DNA of 64,000 nucleotides from Dugong dugon (Eukaryota > Chordata > Mammalia > Sirenia > Dugongidae). The notes under the pieces are model-generated. The model was given only the letters and a program-made list of their open reading frames with translations. It did no database searches and was not told where the DNA came from. The DNA is taken from NCBI GenBank assembly GCA_030035585.1, contig CM057463.1:136804736-136868735 (forward strand), given 5' to 3'. Positions 22,471-33,151 of the stretch are shown piece by piece; the stretch's first letter is position 1, and the number at the start of each line of letters is the position of its first letter. The position numbers and the translations under genes were made by a program.

Positions 22471-22970
22471 TCATTGCAGTGAAGGAGAAAACTCACCATG
22501 GGGAACTATGGGGCCAAATAAGAGAGTGTTAGAAAAAACCTAATACATAGGATTGGGACTTCAGCTGGGTGATTTGGGGAGGGTCTAGAGTAGGTGTTTG
22601 CTCTAGATCAGGTGCCATCAGTGGGGGAAATTCTATGAGTGCCTTAATAAATCTTATCTATCAAAAGGCAGACTAGCACCTGGATAAAGCAGTAATTAGT
22701 AAGAAGTAGCAGTTCCTCATATTAGCTAAGAGAGGAGGGTGTTTACTGTTTTAAGATTTGTATAGTTATCCTGTTTTTGTCTCACTGTGTCACAGTCTCA
22801 GAGTGATCTTATCTGATGTCAATGCTCCATAAAATTGTTTATGACCAACTGGAGAACAGTTTGGACTAGTTGTGAGCATCAGTCCAGGATGTAATAACAT
22901 GAAAGACTAGCTTTGAGCACCAGACCAGTTCTTAGATATCAGGGGGCATCCTTTCTCAGTCTAGTATTAT
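22471..22970. repeat. Unclassified, possibly LTR-derived sequence
   Basis: More GC-rich than its surroundings. It contains an internal partial duplication: 'gactagttgtgagcatcagtccag' near 22864 and 'gactagctttgagcaccagaccag' near 22905. There is also a 'gccttaataaatctt' polyadenylation-like site near 22643. The layout could fit an old LTR, but I recognise no family. Confidence 0.3.
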
Positions 22971-22989
22971 CATATTACTATACCTAGTA

Positions 22990-23054
22990 TTGTCGCTATG
23001 AGTCAGAATTGGCTCAACAGCAATGGGTTTGTTTTTGCTTTTTTTTTTTTTAGT
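22990..23054 (+). mobile_element. 5'-truncated AfroSINE tail with perfect 11-bp TSDs
   Basis: Only the last 65 bp are present ('tgtcgctatgagtcagaatt ... caatgggtttgtttttgc' plus a T-run). The repeat tatacctagta flanks it at 22979-22989 and 23055-23065. It is therefore a genuine insertion of a truncated SINE and not a decayed remnant. Confidence 0.9.
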
Positions 23055-23214
23055 TATACCTAGTACAACTATAGTAATACCTATAATTACTATAAAGATA
23101 GCTAGAAAAATACACAGAAATGTAGATGAATAGAAAATGGATACATGGAAGGAAAAACTCATTCTATATCTCTCTATGTATCTGTATCATCATTCTATCC
23201 ATTTGTATGTACAT

Positions 23215-23262
23215 ATTTATGTATGTATGTGTGTATATGTATTGTATTATACACACACATAT
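23215..23262. repeat. TATG/TGTA-type simple repeat
   Basis: Degenerate tatgtatg/tgtgta microsatellite. Confidence 0.7.
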
Positions 23263-23344
23263 ATGCAAAATAGGTCTTATATTACTAAAGCCTTTGCATA
23301 TAGTCATGTGTCCTATAAACTATATGTTTAACAACTAAGAATTC

Positions 23345-24165
23345 ATCCACATTCATCAAATATTTATTTAAAAATTTCTATATTCCAGGTGCTGGAGATA
23401 TGACAGTAGAACAAAACACAGGTTCTTCCTTCAAGGAGTTTATATTCTAGTTGGGTGAAGAAAGACAAACAAAACACTTAAAGAAAATAATGTCAGATGC
23501 CAGATGATGATAACTTTTTATGAAGGAAAATAAAGAATAAGGAAGATAAAGAATTTGGGGATGAGGTAGTGTGCTATTGTAGCTAAGTATCCAGGGAATT
23601 CTCACTGCATTAGTGCAGAAACCTGGAAGAAGACAAAAAATAACATGGATTTAGAAGAAGACCATCCCAGGCAGTAGGAGTAGCAAATTCAAGTACCCTA
23701 AGACAGAATCATGTGTGTCTTGTCAAAGAGCACTGAAGAAGTCAATAATACAGAAAGAAGAGCTACAAAGAGAATAATAGGAGATGAAATCATTAAGGCA
23801 GTGGACATGTTAGACTATGTAGGGGATTTAAGTCAGGTTTAAAGATAGGTGTAATACAATTGACCTTAGCTTTCAGTAGGATCATTCTGGCAACTGGTAA
23901 ATAATAGTGTATGAGTTTTTTGGCAAAGACAAAGTGGTAAGCACTGTTAAAAGTAATTGCAATAATTTTGGAGAGAAATATGGTGGTGTGGCCCCAAGTA
24001 GAAGCAGTGGAGGTGGTAAAAATGATCTCATTCTGAATCTATAGGAAGTTAGAACCTTGTCTGATGGTAGATCTTAACTCCAAGAGGTACGTTAAATGGG
24101 TTAGGAATAGGGGCAGGTGGACATTGGATATGTAAGGAATGTCATGAACCAGAATCAGCATAAGG
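23345..24165 (+). repeat. Ancient mammal-wide interspersed repeat, family not certain
   Basis: The order 'ccaggtgctggagatatgacagtagaacaaaacac', 'aaggagtttatattctagt', 'gtcagatgccagatgatgataac', 'ccatcccaggcagtagg', 'ggatcattctggcaact' and 'gtagaagcagtggaggtgg' follows a widespread old LINE-type repeat of placental mammals. I cannot assign the family with certainty from memory. Heavily diverged. Confidence 0.6.
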
Positions 24166-24179
24166 CTTGTTCCTATGAA

Positions 24180-24333
24180 AATCTGTTGCTGTCAAGTCAA
24201 TTTGGACTCATAGTGACCCTACAGGCCAGAGTATAACAGCCCCACAGAGTTTCCAAGGAGTGGCTAGTGGATTTGAACTGCCGATTTTTTGAGTAGCAGC
24301 AGAGCTCTTAACCATTACATCACCAGGACTCCA
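24180..24333 (-). mobile_element. AfroSINE, short form
   Basis: Minus-strand copy: tail 'gttgctgtcaagtcaatttgg' at the left, 'ggatttgaactgccga' B-box region near 24270, and head 'accattacatcaccaggactcc' at the right. Confidence 0.9.
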
Positions 24334-24384
24334 CAGCAACTGAGGGGGAGGTATATGGATCATAAATTGACTTAATCACTGTAA

Positions 24385-24495
24385 GCTGCTTATGCAGATA
24401 GTAAACTGACCAATCCCTTGGAAGACTGTGACCTGACCAATCATTGTGGGAGCATTACAAACTCAGAGCCAGAAAGGTCACATAAGAGAAACCTG
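24385..24495 (-). repeat. Possible fragment of the ERV-like LTR family (fossil)
   Basis: The stretch 'aaactgaccaatcccttgg', 'ccaatcattgtgggagcatta' and 'gaaaggtcacata' parallels the U3 part of the LTRs at 14571, 26435 and 48001. Short and diverged. Confidence 0.4.
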
Positions 24496-24560
24496 AATTA
24501 TTGTTAATACAAAACCACCACATATGGGATAAGTACATGGCTTGCCTCTGAATGAGTTTT

Positions 24561-24579
24561 GTGGGGGGGGGGGGGGGGG
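24561..24579. repeat. Poly-G run
   Basis: Long uninterrupted G tract after 'ttttgt'. It may be length-variable. Confidence 0.85.
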
Positions 24580-25205
24580 AGTTAGCAGAATAGTAATGTG
24601 GGAAACAATAGAATGCAGTAGGTGGAAAGTAGGCTTTTGGAAAAAATAGTTATTGTAAAGGCAGTGTTTGAAGTTTCATTCATTCATTTATTCATTAAGA
24701 ATATGTTATCTGCCTCTTTCTCTTCTAGGAGTGAAAAACTCTGGAGAATAAGAGAAGAAAAGGCCAATTTCCTTGCATAGCTTAGTGTTTGGAAACAGCA
24801 CTAAACAAACAAACAGAAAGCCCAATAGTGATGACAGATGCAAATAAAAATATAAGCAAATAAGCAAAAAAACAAAAAAAAAACAAAAAAACCTATAAAA
24901 CCCTGAACAACTAAGTTACGTAACAGATGATGCCTGATGAAACAATTTGATTGAGTATCCAGCTAAAATGTTCCTTAGCTTGAAATATTGAAGTGAAATC
25001 TGAATAAGAGGAAGGATTATCCTATAAAATATTCTGTTTTACTTGTCTTCTCAATTTGAATGTAAAAAAAATATTAATTTTGTCTTTATAAATACAAATA
25101 GAACAGAACAGCTTTTCCATCATAATTTTGCTATTTAATTTCTTCATGCAAATAACATTTTCTGATTATGTTTGATGCTCATTTGGATGATCAAATTTTT
25201 AATTA
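24580..25205. other. No firm feature; a weak ancient repeat piece
   Basis: 24676-24870 contains 'cattcattcatttattcatt' and 'ggaaacagcactaaacaaacaa', possibly another piece of the old repeat seen at 23345. The remainder is AT-rich and unassigned. Confidence 0.4.
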
Positions 25206-25208
25206 CTC

Positions 25209-25722
25209 CCTTTTTTAAAAAAATTGTGCTTTAGGTGAAAGTTCACAGCTCAAGTTAATTTCTCATTCAAAAATTTGTACACATATTGTTTTGTCACATT
25301 GGTTGCAATCCCCACAATGTGACAGCACACTCCCCCTTTCCAACCTGGGTTCCCTGTGTCCATTTGTCCAGTTCCTGTCCCTTCCTGCCTTCTTCTCCCA
25401 CTTTTGGACAGGAGCTGCCCATTTGGTCTCGTGTATTTGACTGAACTAAGAAGCATGTTCCTCACATGTGTTAGTTTTTGTTTTATAGGTCTGTCTAATC
25501 TTTGTCTGAAAAGTGAGCTTCTGTAATGGTTTCAGTTTGGGGTTAGCAGAGCTTCTGGGGGGCCAAAGTTTCAGGGTTCCTCCATTCTCTGTCAGACCAG
25601 TAAATCTGGTCTTTTTATGAGAATCTGAATTCAGTTCTACATATTTCTGCTGCTCTGTCCGGGACTCTCTGTTGTGATCCCTGTCAGGGCAGTTGGTGGT
25701 AGCCGGGCACCATCTAGTTCTT
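25209..25722 (-). repeat. L1 3' UTR fragment (older subfamily)
   Basis: It starts with the terminal module 'ttgtgctttaggtgaaagttcacag' and runs through 'ccagtaaatctggtctttt', 'ctctgttgtgatccctgtcag' and 'gtggtagccgggcaccatct', parallel to the 3' UTRs of both full-length L1s and the copy at 42930. It has a single terminal module and no ORF2 sequence. Confidence 0.9.
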
Positions 25723-26409
25723 CTTTATAATTTTCTTAGGTAACTAGGAGTGGTTTTACATATTTCTTTGCTTCAGTTTGGCCAGAACATAGGGAAATTC
25801 ATTATTCAATGTTTAGCCAGATAATGAATTTTAAATGGGACCTAGAGAGCTGTATTGTCAGAATTTCAGTGATGCTTCAGGGTTTTTATTGTTGTTGTTG
25901 TTTTTCTTTCTTAACATTTAGCTATTGATCTTACTACTCTGAACACAAAGCTGAAAGTTTCATTCACATTGCCATAAATTCTGAAAAAAAAATCTTTATA
26001 CCAATATCACAAAATTTTACTTGAGAATAGCAGAGCCTCAATCAATTTGTCTGGTCTTCCTAAACTGAGAAAAACATGTCCCTTTCCCTTTGTTTTTCTT
26101 TTGTTTCCAAATTACAAGTAGACTTGATTGCTGAAAGAGAAAATATCTATGTAGAAATAATTTTCAGATATAATTAAAATAATCATGATTATATTTGCTT
26201 ATTTTTTGTGGTATAATAAGAGAAATATAGTTCGGGTTGTTGTTATTACTGATAAAAATCAGGAAAATAATGATGGGGTGAAAGTACTTCTTACAGTCCC
26301 CAAGGCAGTATGGTAAGGCTATGCATGTTGGGAAGGCAAAGAAAGGCATGTAATGTTTAATATATACTTCTATGTATTTTCATTTTAAAAATAGAGTAAA
26401 ACAAGAAAC
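25723..26409. other. No recognised feature
   Basis: AT-rich sequence with no recognised gene or repeat. It contains a GTT microsatellite at about 25887-25902. Confidence 0.5.
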
Positions 26410-27669
26410 AAAATATAAACACTTTTTTTTTTTTCACAATTATGGAGTTTATTAGGGAAGTGACAGGTCACAGTTCAGGTTCAGGAACACTTAGGATACA
26501 GTTCTTCCATCAGGACAGCCTCTTCCCAGCCTTGCTCACAGGCAGGCCTCTCCCTGGCTCTCAGCCTCTGCCCTGCTCAGGCAAGTGTTACAAAGCTCTT
26601 TTAGCTCTGTTGATAAGTACTCCAAGGCACCCCACTCTGCTAGTAAGACTTGGCCTGAAGGCACTCAGCTCTAGCTCCTTGGGTGGGCAAACCTAGCTCC
26701 ACCAAGTGCCCAGAGGCACCCTACTCTGCCAACAAGCCTCCTGCCCAAAGGCACTCAGCTTTCTTGATCCGTGGGCCTGTCTCCTAGTTCTGCTGCCATT
26801 TCTCACCATCTTCAGTGTTACAGATCTTTCTATCGGACTTCTGATTCCAGGAGCTTCTCAGCGCAGAGATCCTGGGTCCAAAGGATGGGCTCCAGTCCTG
26901 GCTCTTCTTCCTTCGTAGTGGTGAGATCCTCTCTTTCCACCTCTGGGATAGTTCATTTTAAGCCTAGTGGAATCTCAAAACTGACCAATCCCCTTGGTGG
27001 TCCACAATTACTTTATTTGTATAGTCCCACCCAATCACTTGGATGGGAGTTACAAGACCATGGCAAGAAAGGCAATATAAAAATGACCCATTGTACCGCA
27101 GGCCACCCCCTGGCTTTTCTAGCTATGGCTCTTTCATACTTGGAGGATAACTTCCCCCTCCCGATCATTTTAGCAGTCTAAAACATTCATTAACAATTAG
27201 TCCTTCAATAGGGCAAAGAGTTCTCAGCTGGTAAGGTTACTCAGGTACTTGCCATTCAGGTCTGCTGCAGGTGTACATTTGATCTGGTCAGGTTCTCCAA
27301 AAGTCATCTCGACTTCACCTTTTCTGGTGTCTGATAAAATTTAACCGAGAGAAGACTATTACCTTGCTCTGAGCCTCATGAGGTACCAGCATAGCAAAAC
27401 CTTTAAGGGACTTCAGGTTTGGCCACTGTACCCCAGTCCAGCAGCGCTTCCCCTTTCACACTCTTTCACAGTTACTGCTTCTACAATTTACAGTTTTTAC
27501 AACCACAATTAACCCTGTTAACGCTCAACACTCACGGCTGAATCATATAATCCTATCAGCATCTTCTCCCACTTTCTCTTCCCCAGACCCATCAGGAAAA
27601 GAGGAATCTATTCAGCAGGTATCCTCCCTTGTCCCTCAGTTTGACTGTAAGCACACCCACAAAAGCATG

Positions 27670-28227
27670 TGTGATCATTAGGGTTGTATGTCAATTTGGT
27701 TGGTCCATGATTTTCAGTGGTTAGGCAGTAATGATGCAGTTTGGCAGTTGTATGATGATGTGATCACTTCCATGAAGAGATTTGATATAATGTGATCACC
27801 TCCATGATGTGATCTGCTGTGAGTAGCCAATCAGTTGAAAGGGAGTTTCCTTGGGCGTGTGGACTGCATAGAATATAAGTGGACATTCTGGCAAGGCTTG
27901 TGGGCTTTTGCTCACTCTGGATCCTGGAGTTGGCTCCTTTTCATGTGACCTCCAGTTTTTGGGGTTGAGCTAGCAGCTTACCTGTCGATCTTGGGATCTG
28001 TCAGTCTTCACAGACTGTGAGCAACAGCCCTGCTGTCTGACCTGCCAATCTTGGGTTTGCCAGCCTCTGTGCATACGTGAATCAGGAGAAGCCTCCAGCC
28101 TCACCCACGGACTTGGGACATTCCAAGCTCTAAAACCTTGTGAGCCATTTCCTTGATATAAATCTCTCCGTATAGATATTTATATGCTTTACTGGTTTTG
28201 CTTCTCTACCGAACCCAGCCTAAGATA
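27670..28227 (+). mobile_element. Solo LTR, ERVL-MaLR-like (fossil), nested
   Basis: Starts tgtgatcatt and ends with the 'aacccagcctaagata' wording, the same family as 562-1116. The 5-bp flanks gcatg (27665-27669) and gcgtg (28228-28232) fit a retroviral-type TSD with one change. It sits inside the RNA-derived ERV-like copy and so inserted later. Confidence 0.82.
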
Positions 28228-28294
28228 GCGTGTAAGCCAGCCACTTCATGCCTTTATCTCCCCTCATTTTAGATACCCAATGTTTACATTGCCA

Positions 28295-28343
28295 GTGGCT
28301 ATGAATCAGAATCGACTCGATGGCAACGGAGTTAGTTTGGTTC
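28295..28343 (+). repeat. AfroSINE tail fragment
   Basis: Carries 'ctatgaatcagaatcgactcg' followed by 'atggcaacggagttagtttgg'. Only the 3' end is present. Confidence 0.75.
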
Positions 28344-28852
28344 TGTGACCCTAATACTCCTCAGCATGTTTTCTCCTTTTCAGAATGGGTAACTGAGGGC
28401 TCGACATAACTAAGGCCATAATGAACCTGCAGGTTTGTTTTATTTTTTTCTTTTTTCCTTGCCTTCTCCCTTTTCACATAAAATATAAACACTTTTGGGG
28501 TGACCTCATGCCATCAAGAAAGCAGTGCTGGGAGCAGAGCGCATCCTTTGGACTGGGGTCCCTGCGCCAAGAAGCTCCTAGTCCAGGGGGGAACATTGAT
28601 GAAAAGGCCAACAGAGAGAAAAAGCCTTCCCCTGGAGCTGACGCCATGAATTTGGACTTTTAGCCTACTTTGACTGTGAGGAAATAAACTTCTCTTCGTT
28701 AAAACCATCCACTTGTGGTATTTCTGTTATTGCAGCACTAGATAACTAAGACAGAATTTGGTACCGAGAGAGTGGGGTGCTGCTCTAACAGATACCTAAA
28801 ATGTGGAAGCAGTTTTAAAACTGTGAATGGATAGACGTGCGGCAGTGACAGA

Positions 28853-28926
28853 GGACCAGCAGCAGCAGAGAACCTACAGCAGCAGAGAAGCAGCAGCAGC
28901 AGAGAACCAACAGCAGCAGAACCAGG
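28853..28926 (+). repeat. AGC/CAG-rich tract within the MaLR internal region
   Basis: Irregular (agc)n with 'agagaacc' interruptions. Probably an expansion inside the element. Confidence 0.75.
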
Positions 28927-29812
28927 AGACCAGTGAAAGACGGTGCTGGAGCCAACCCACGGAGCGAGAGAGCTAAATGCCTGTGAGCAGGAGGCTTCCC
29001 GGCAGAGTGGGGTGCCTCTGGGCACTTAGCGGTGGAGCTAGGCTTGCCAACCCACGGAGTGAGAGAGCTGAGTGTCTGTGTGCACCAGGCTTTCTGGCAG
29101 AGTGGGGTGCCTCCGGGCACTTACACCGGTGGAGCTACTGAGCTTTGGAACACTTGCCCAAGCAGGGCATATGCGTGCATGAGGCCCAAGGGCCAAGAGG
29201 CCACAGTAAACAGAAGCAGAAGCTGAAGGGACAAGGGACACAAGAAGCTGAGCTTCCTCAGTCTCATAAGGTAAGGCCATGACCTCAGGGGTTTCAAAGG
29301 GTGGAGCAATGGCGTCTGGTGCTTCTAAGGATGGAGTCGCCACTCAGATGGACTGGGAGAATGGTGCACCTAAAGCCAAGGGAGAAGAGTTGCTGTCCCA
29401 GTGGGCCTGGAAGGCAGAGCTGAAGCCCAGGGCCGAGGGGCCTCCACTCAAAATCCAGAGACTGTGGCCAATACCTAGAGTCTGGAGGGTGTGGCTATTG
29501 TGTAAATTGTCTCAGAGAACAGAAGATTATTTTCAAAGCCTTGAGGGCTAATGTAATGTGTTCTGCTGACTTGCTTGGTGCCTGTTATGCTTTCTTTCCC
29601 TGCAATTTCTCCCATTTGTAATGGAAATGTCTAGCTCGTGCCTGTTCTGCCATTGTACCTTTGGAAGCAGATAACTTGTATTCTAGATTTCACAGATGAA
29701 GAGGAATTTTTGGATTTTGGACTTGGAGTTAAGACTTTTGATACGATATGATGGGGTGAATATGTTTTCCATGTTGCAAGGATGTGATTTTTTGGGGGGC
29801 CAAAGGGTGGAA

Positions 29813-30240
29813 TGTCACGGTTTGAATTATGTCCCCCCCAAAATGTGTGTATCAATTTGGCTAGGCGATGATTCCTGTTACTGTGTGATTTTCCTGTATG
29901 TTGTAAACTCTGCCTCTATGATGTTAATGATTGAGGATGGGTGGCAGTTGTGTTAGTAAGGCAGGACCTGATCTACAAGACTGGATTGTGTCCTGAGGCA
30001 ATCTCTTGAGATATAAAAGACAGAAGTGAGCAGTGAGACAGGGGGACCTCATACCGTCAAGAAAGCAGTGCCAGGAGCAGAGCGCGTCCTTTGGACTGGG
30101 GTCCCTGCGCCAAGAAGCTCCTAGTCCAGGGGAACATTGATGAGAAGGCCGACAGAGAGAAAAAGCCTTCCCCTGGAGCTGATGCCATGAATTTGGACTT
30201 TTAGCCTACTTTGACTGTGAGGAAATAAACTTCTTTGTTT
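29813..30240 (+). repeat. 3' LTR (U3-R) of the MaLR copy (fossil)
   Basis: Starts tgtcacggtttgaattatg after the polypurine tract. It has 'gatataaaagacag' (TATA) near 30010 and aataaa near 30225, followed directly by an A-run at 30242-30252. The part after the TATA box matches the element's start at 28497. Confidence 0.85.
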
Positions 30241-30259
30241 ACAAAAAAAAAAACCACTT

Positions 30260-32297
30260 TTATGCAATTTGTTCATCTGTCATGATGCCTCCCTGTGCTT
30301 TGAGTTTATAATTTTAGATATCTGATTTTCATACCCATGCATTTATAAATTGAACTTAACACAATTATACATTTTAATTGTTAAAAAATACAGTTAATGG
30401 ACTTCATTTTTCTTTCATATGTCATGTGAGAAGTTTAAAGACAAATGTTCACATTTATAATTGAAATTACTAGATTATTTTCTATATATATCAGTTTGAT
30501 ATGTGAAAAATCAAATTCATAAAATTAAACACGTTACATTGATTTATATTCACTTGGTTGTCTTTATATTGGAATATTTTAAAAATATGACATTGATGTA
30601 GGCTGGGGATAGAGGAACCAGAGTATCTCTTAGGGCAGGAGGATTCTATCATGAGTTTTAATTCATGAATAAAATTATTTTTAATATTAGACACAATGAA
30701 ATGCACAGATTTCTGTATCCATTTGGGGAAAGAAGAGCCAAATTTTTGGAGAAAATATAATTATTATCAGTTAAAAATGTAAATATGCCTTGTTGTACAT
30801 TTTATGCTATTTTAATACTTGAGCATAGTAACACAAGTTAAACTTTAACCCATTTGCTGCCATTGGTTTTGTATTGGACTATAGAAAATTATTAAATATA
30901 GTATAAACTTTTACACCGTTTACACTGAAGGATTCCTTTTATATACATTTCCTTTGGTGTCATGTTATATCTGGAAATACTAACTGAGCTATAAATGAGA
31001 AGGGAAGAGTTTTGCTTTGCTGACTTTGTAAACAGGAGATATAGAGTGCACAGAGTTGTTGGAACAGCAGTAATAGCTAAATGGAGACAACATTAAAAAT
31101 TTTGTGTCAGTGACATAATTCTTCTTGTTCTTTTCTTTGAAAACACTGGTAAAAGTTAGAGGTAGTACCCAAATAAAATGCAGTCATCTAGGGATGGATT
31201 TAATAGGGTTGGTTAGGACTCTTAGAATTGAATCATAAAAACTGGCCAAACTAGTTTATTATTTTCTAAAGGATATCCTTCCACGGAAAATCATCACTGG
31301 TAGATGAACAGTAGACATGCCATTGAATGATCAATAATGTTCTATGAGTACCGAGAATGATTCTAAAAATCTTCACAAATCAAAAAAAATCAAATGCCTT
31401 ATTTATGAATATTTAAGAATACATTTCATTAGAGGCTAATATCCTAATACAATATGGTGGCCTAAAATATCTAATCATCTTTGATACTTTCTTAATGATA
31501 GTAAGTTATCATTGATCTTCTCTAAACTGATAACACATCTACATATTGTAAGTCAGAAAAGTAGCAAACCATGAATGTAATATTTTTGGACATCTTTTTA
31601 GACACAAGTGGCTCATAACTGTATTAAAAGTGAAGCAAATACGTAAATTTTAGAGACTTATTTGCATGGACATCACACAGCAGTAAATTCCTCATCGTCT
31701 TTTTATCTTGGCTCCTATTTCAATATCATTATCACTGACAGGGTTGTGTTAAATAAGGCAGTCTTAGCCTTTAGAAACACGTTTATAGGGTACTAATCAA
31801 TTATTTACAATCCTGGAGAAAACAGAGACTTTTTAAATGCACACAGCATTTATCAAAGCGGTAGTTATCACTGCTGCTAAAAAATGTCAAGCAGAAGAAT
31901 ATGCTTCATGTTATTATTATACACCTAAGTTAAAACGTCTTTCTAAATGGAGAATCTTGACATTTCTGCTAATATGGTGTTAAAAGTAAACTAAATGTTA
32001 ATACTTGACAATTAATTCAGAAATCAATTACTTTTAATTAAAAAAAAAAACTAATAGCTTGTATTTCTACTTAGTTCTGAAGTATCCTTACTCAGATTTT
32101 TTTTAGATTTAGCTTTGTTAGCTGAACCAACAATATAAGTAGAGTAATTGCATTTTTCATATGATTAGTATTCATAAAAAATTGTAGTTTCTAATGTAAT
32201 CTAAATTAATAATTGAGTTAAAAAAAGAAATGTATGAATTGATTCCAAAATTATTTAAGTAAAATAGTTATATAAACAATATTTTTAATACTGCACT
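30260..32297. other. Sequence with no recognised repeats or genes
   Basis: AT-rich, with no AfroSINE, BovB, L1 or LTR wording and no exon-like frame. Could be intergenic or intronic. Confidence 0.5.
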
Positions 32298-32730
32298 TGT
32301 TATGGATTGAATACTGCCACCCTCCAAAAACTACGTATTGAAATCCTTACCAGTGCTACCTGTGAATGTGACCTGGTTTGGAACTAAAGTCTTCACAGAT
32401 GTTATCAATTAAGTCAACATGGGATCATATTGGCTTAGAGTGGGTCCTGATCCAGTATGACTGGTGTCCTTACAACAGAGGAGAAGAGACAGAGAGAGAG
32501 ACAGAGGACTAATGGCTATGTGAAGATGCTTCCACAAGCCAATGAACGCCTGGGGCTACCAGACCCTGGGAGACAGGAAAGAATCTTCCTCTAAAGACTT
32601 CAGAGAGAACATGGCCTGGACAACATGTTGATTTAGACATGTAGCCTTCACAACTGTGAGACAATAAATCCATTTTGTATAAGCTACTCTGTTTGTGGTA
32701 TTTTGTTAAGGCCACCCTAGGAAATTAACA
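32298..32730 (+). mobile_element. Solo LTR, MLT1-like (ERVL-MaLR, fossil)
   Basis: It starts 'tgttatggattgaatactgcc', has 'gactggtgtccttacaacag' and 'ggctatgtgaagatgc' midway, and ends 'actgtgagacaataaatcc ... ttgtggtattttgttaagg ... ctaggaaattaaca'. That is the order of the old eutherian MLT1 LTR family. No internal region attached. Confidence 0.88.
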
Positions 32731-32975
32731 ACGACAATCTCTGCCTTGTGATTAGGTTGTTAAATCCACTCCTATTTAATGCTATTAATACAGCTGGATT
32801 TACATTTGCCAATTTATTATGTTTCCTATATTTCTCATGTCTTTTTGTTGTTCTCTGTTCCTCCTTCACTTCTTTTTTTAAATATTAAGTGAATGTTTCC
32901 TTATGTAATTATTTACTTCCTTTAATGATTTTTTTTTACTATATTTTTATTTCTTTTTAGTAGTTATCTATAGCT

Positions 32976-33151
32976 CAGGGACAGATTAACTGGTCAGCAT
33001 GGTATGCACTGGTTTACAGTAAGCAAGTTACAGACGGGCTTACTTATGTTTATTTACTAATCTATAGTGCACAATTTCACCTGGAAAACAGATTAGTAAG
33101 TAAGCACAATTAAACCCATGTATACCTTACTTTTTGGGTAATCTGTCACTG
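32976..33151. mobile_element. Candidate small palindromic DNA transposon (MITE-like)
   Basis: The ends are inverted: cagggacagattaac at 32976, and the reverse complement of the right end is cagtgacagattac. Further in, 'ggtatgcactggttta' and 'cttacttatgtttatttactaatct' have inverted, imperfect partners. The DNA on either side reads as continuous L1 when it is removed. The flanking 8-mers (ctatagct / ctagtatt) match poorly, so the superfamily (hAT would give 8-bp TSDs) is only a guess. Confidence 0.5.

Larger units (their letters stand above)
26427..28479 (-). mobile_element. RNA-derived copy of an ERV-like transcript, with 17-bp TSDs (fossil)
   Basis: The 17-mer aaaatataaacactttt lies perfectly at 26410-26426 and 28480-28496. 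Between them a minus-strand element ends in poly(A) (T-run from 26427 to 26434) about 15 bases past aataaactcc. It includes U3 and R of the LTR family seen at 14571 and 48001, but not the U5 part those solo LTRs retain. That ending at the polyadenylation site, plus long TSDs finishing in TTTT, indicates L1-type reverse transcription of a polyadenylated transcript and not retroviral integration. Internal sequence continues upstream (27104-28479), interrupted by a solo LTR at 27670-28227 and containing an AfroSINE tail fragment. The copy is broken and no coding frame is apparent. Confidence 0.72.
28497..30251 (+). mobile_element. MaLR LTR retrotransposon, apparently an RNA-derived copy (fossil)
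   Basis: It begins 'ggggtgacctcatg' at 28497, which in the complete 3' LTR (from about 29813) lies about 25-30 bases after a TATAAAA box, i.e. at the expected cap site. Then come R-U5 to about 28753 ('gataactaagaca'), a tRNA-Leu-type primer site 'tggtaccgagagtggggtg' (about 28759), MaLR internal sequence, a polypurine tract with 'ggggggccaaagggtgg' (about 29793), and a U3-R that stops in poly(A) just after aataaacttc. The R...R-poly(A) layout is that of genomic RNA and not a two-LTR provirus. It is flanked by aaacactttt-like sequence on both sides (about 28487-28496 and 30249-30258). Broken; age old but younger than the MLT1-like LTRs here. Confidence 0.72.

Noticed and set aside
22277-23338. 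Small ORFs with hydrophobic stretches suggesting a short secreted or membrane peptide
   Set aside because: AT-rich chance frames (Ile/Tyr/Phe-rich) overlapping microsatellite sequence; no start context, splice or conservation evidence.
26442-27181. Overlapping plus-strand ORFs (70-136 codons) suggesting a gene
   Set aside because: They are antisense to LTR U3/R sequence of an RNA-derived ERV-like copy; GC-richness, not coding selection, keeps them open.
28738-29343. Several 62-101-codon minus-strand frames in the MaLR internal region
   Set aside because: They are antisense to the element, overlap each other in different frames and are low-complexity Leu/Ser/Pro-rich.
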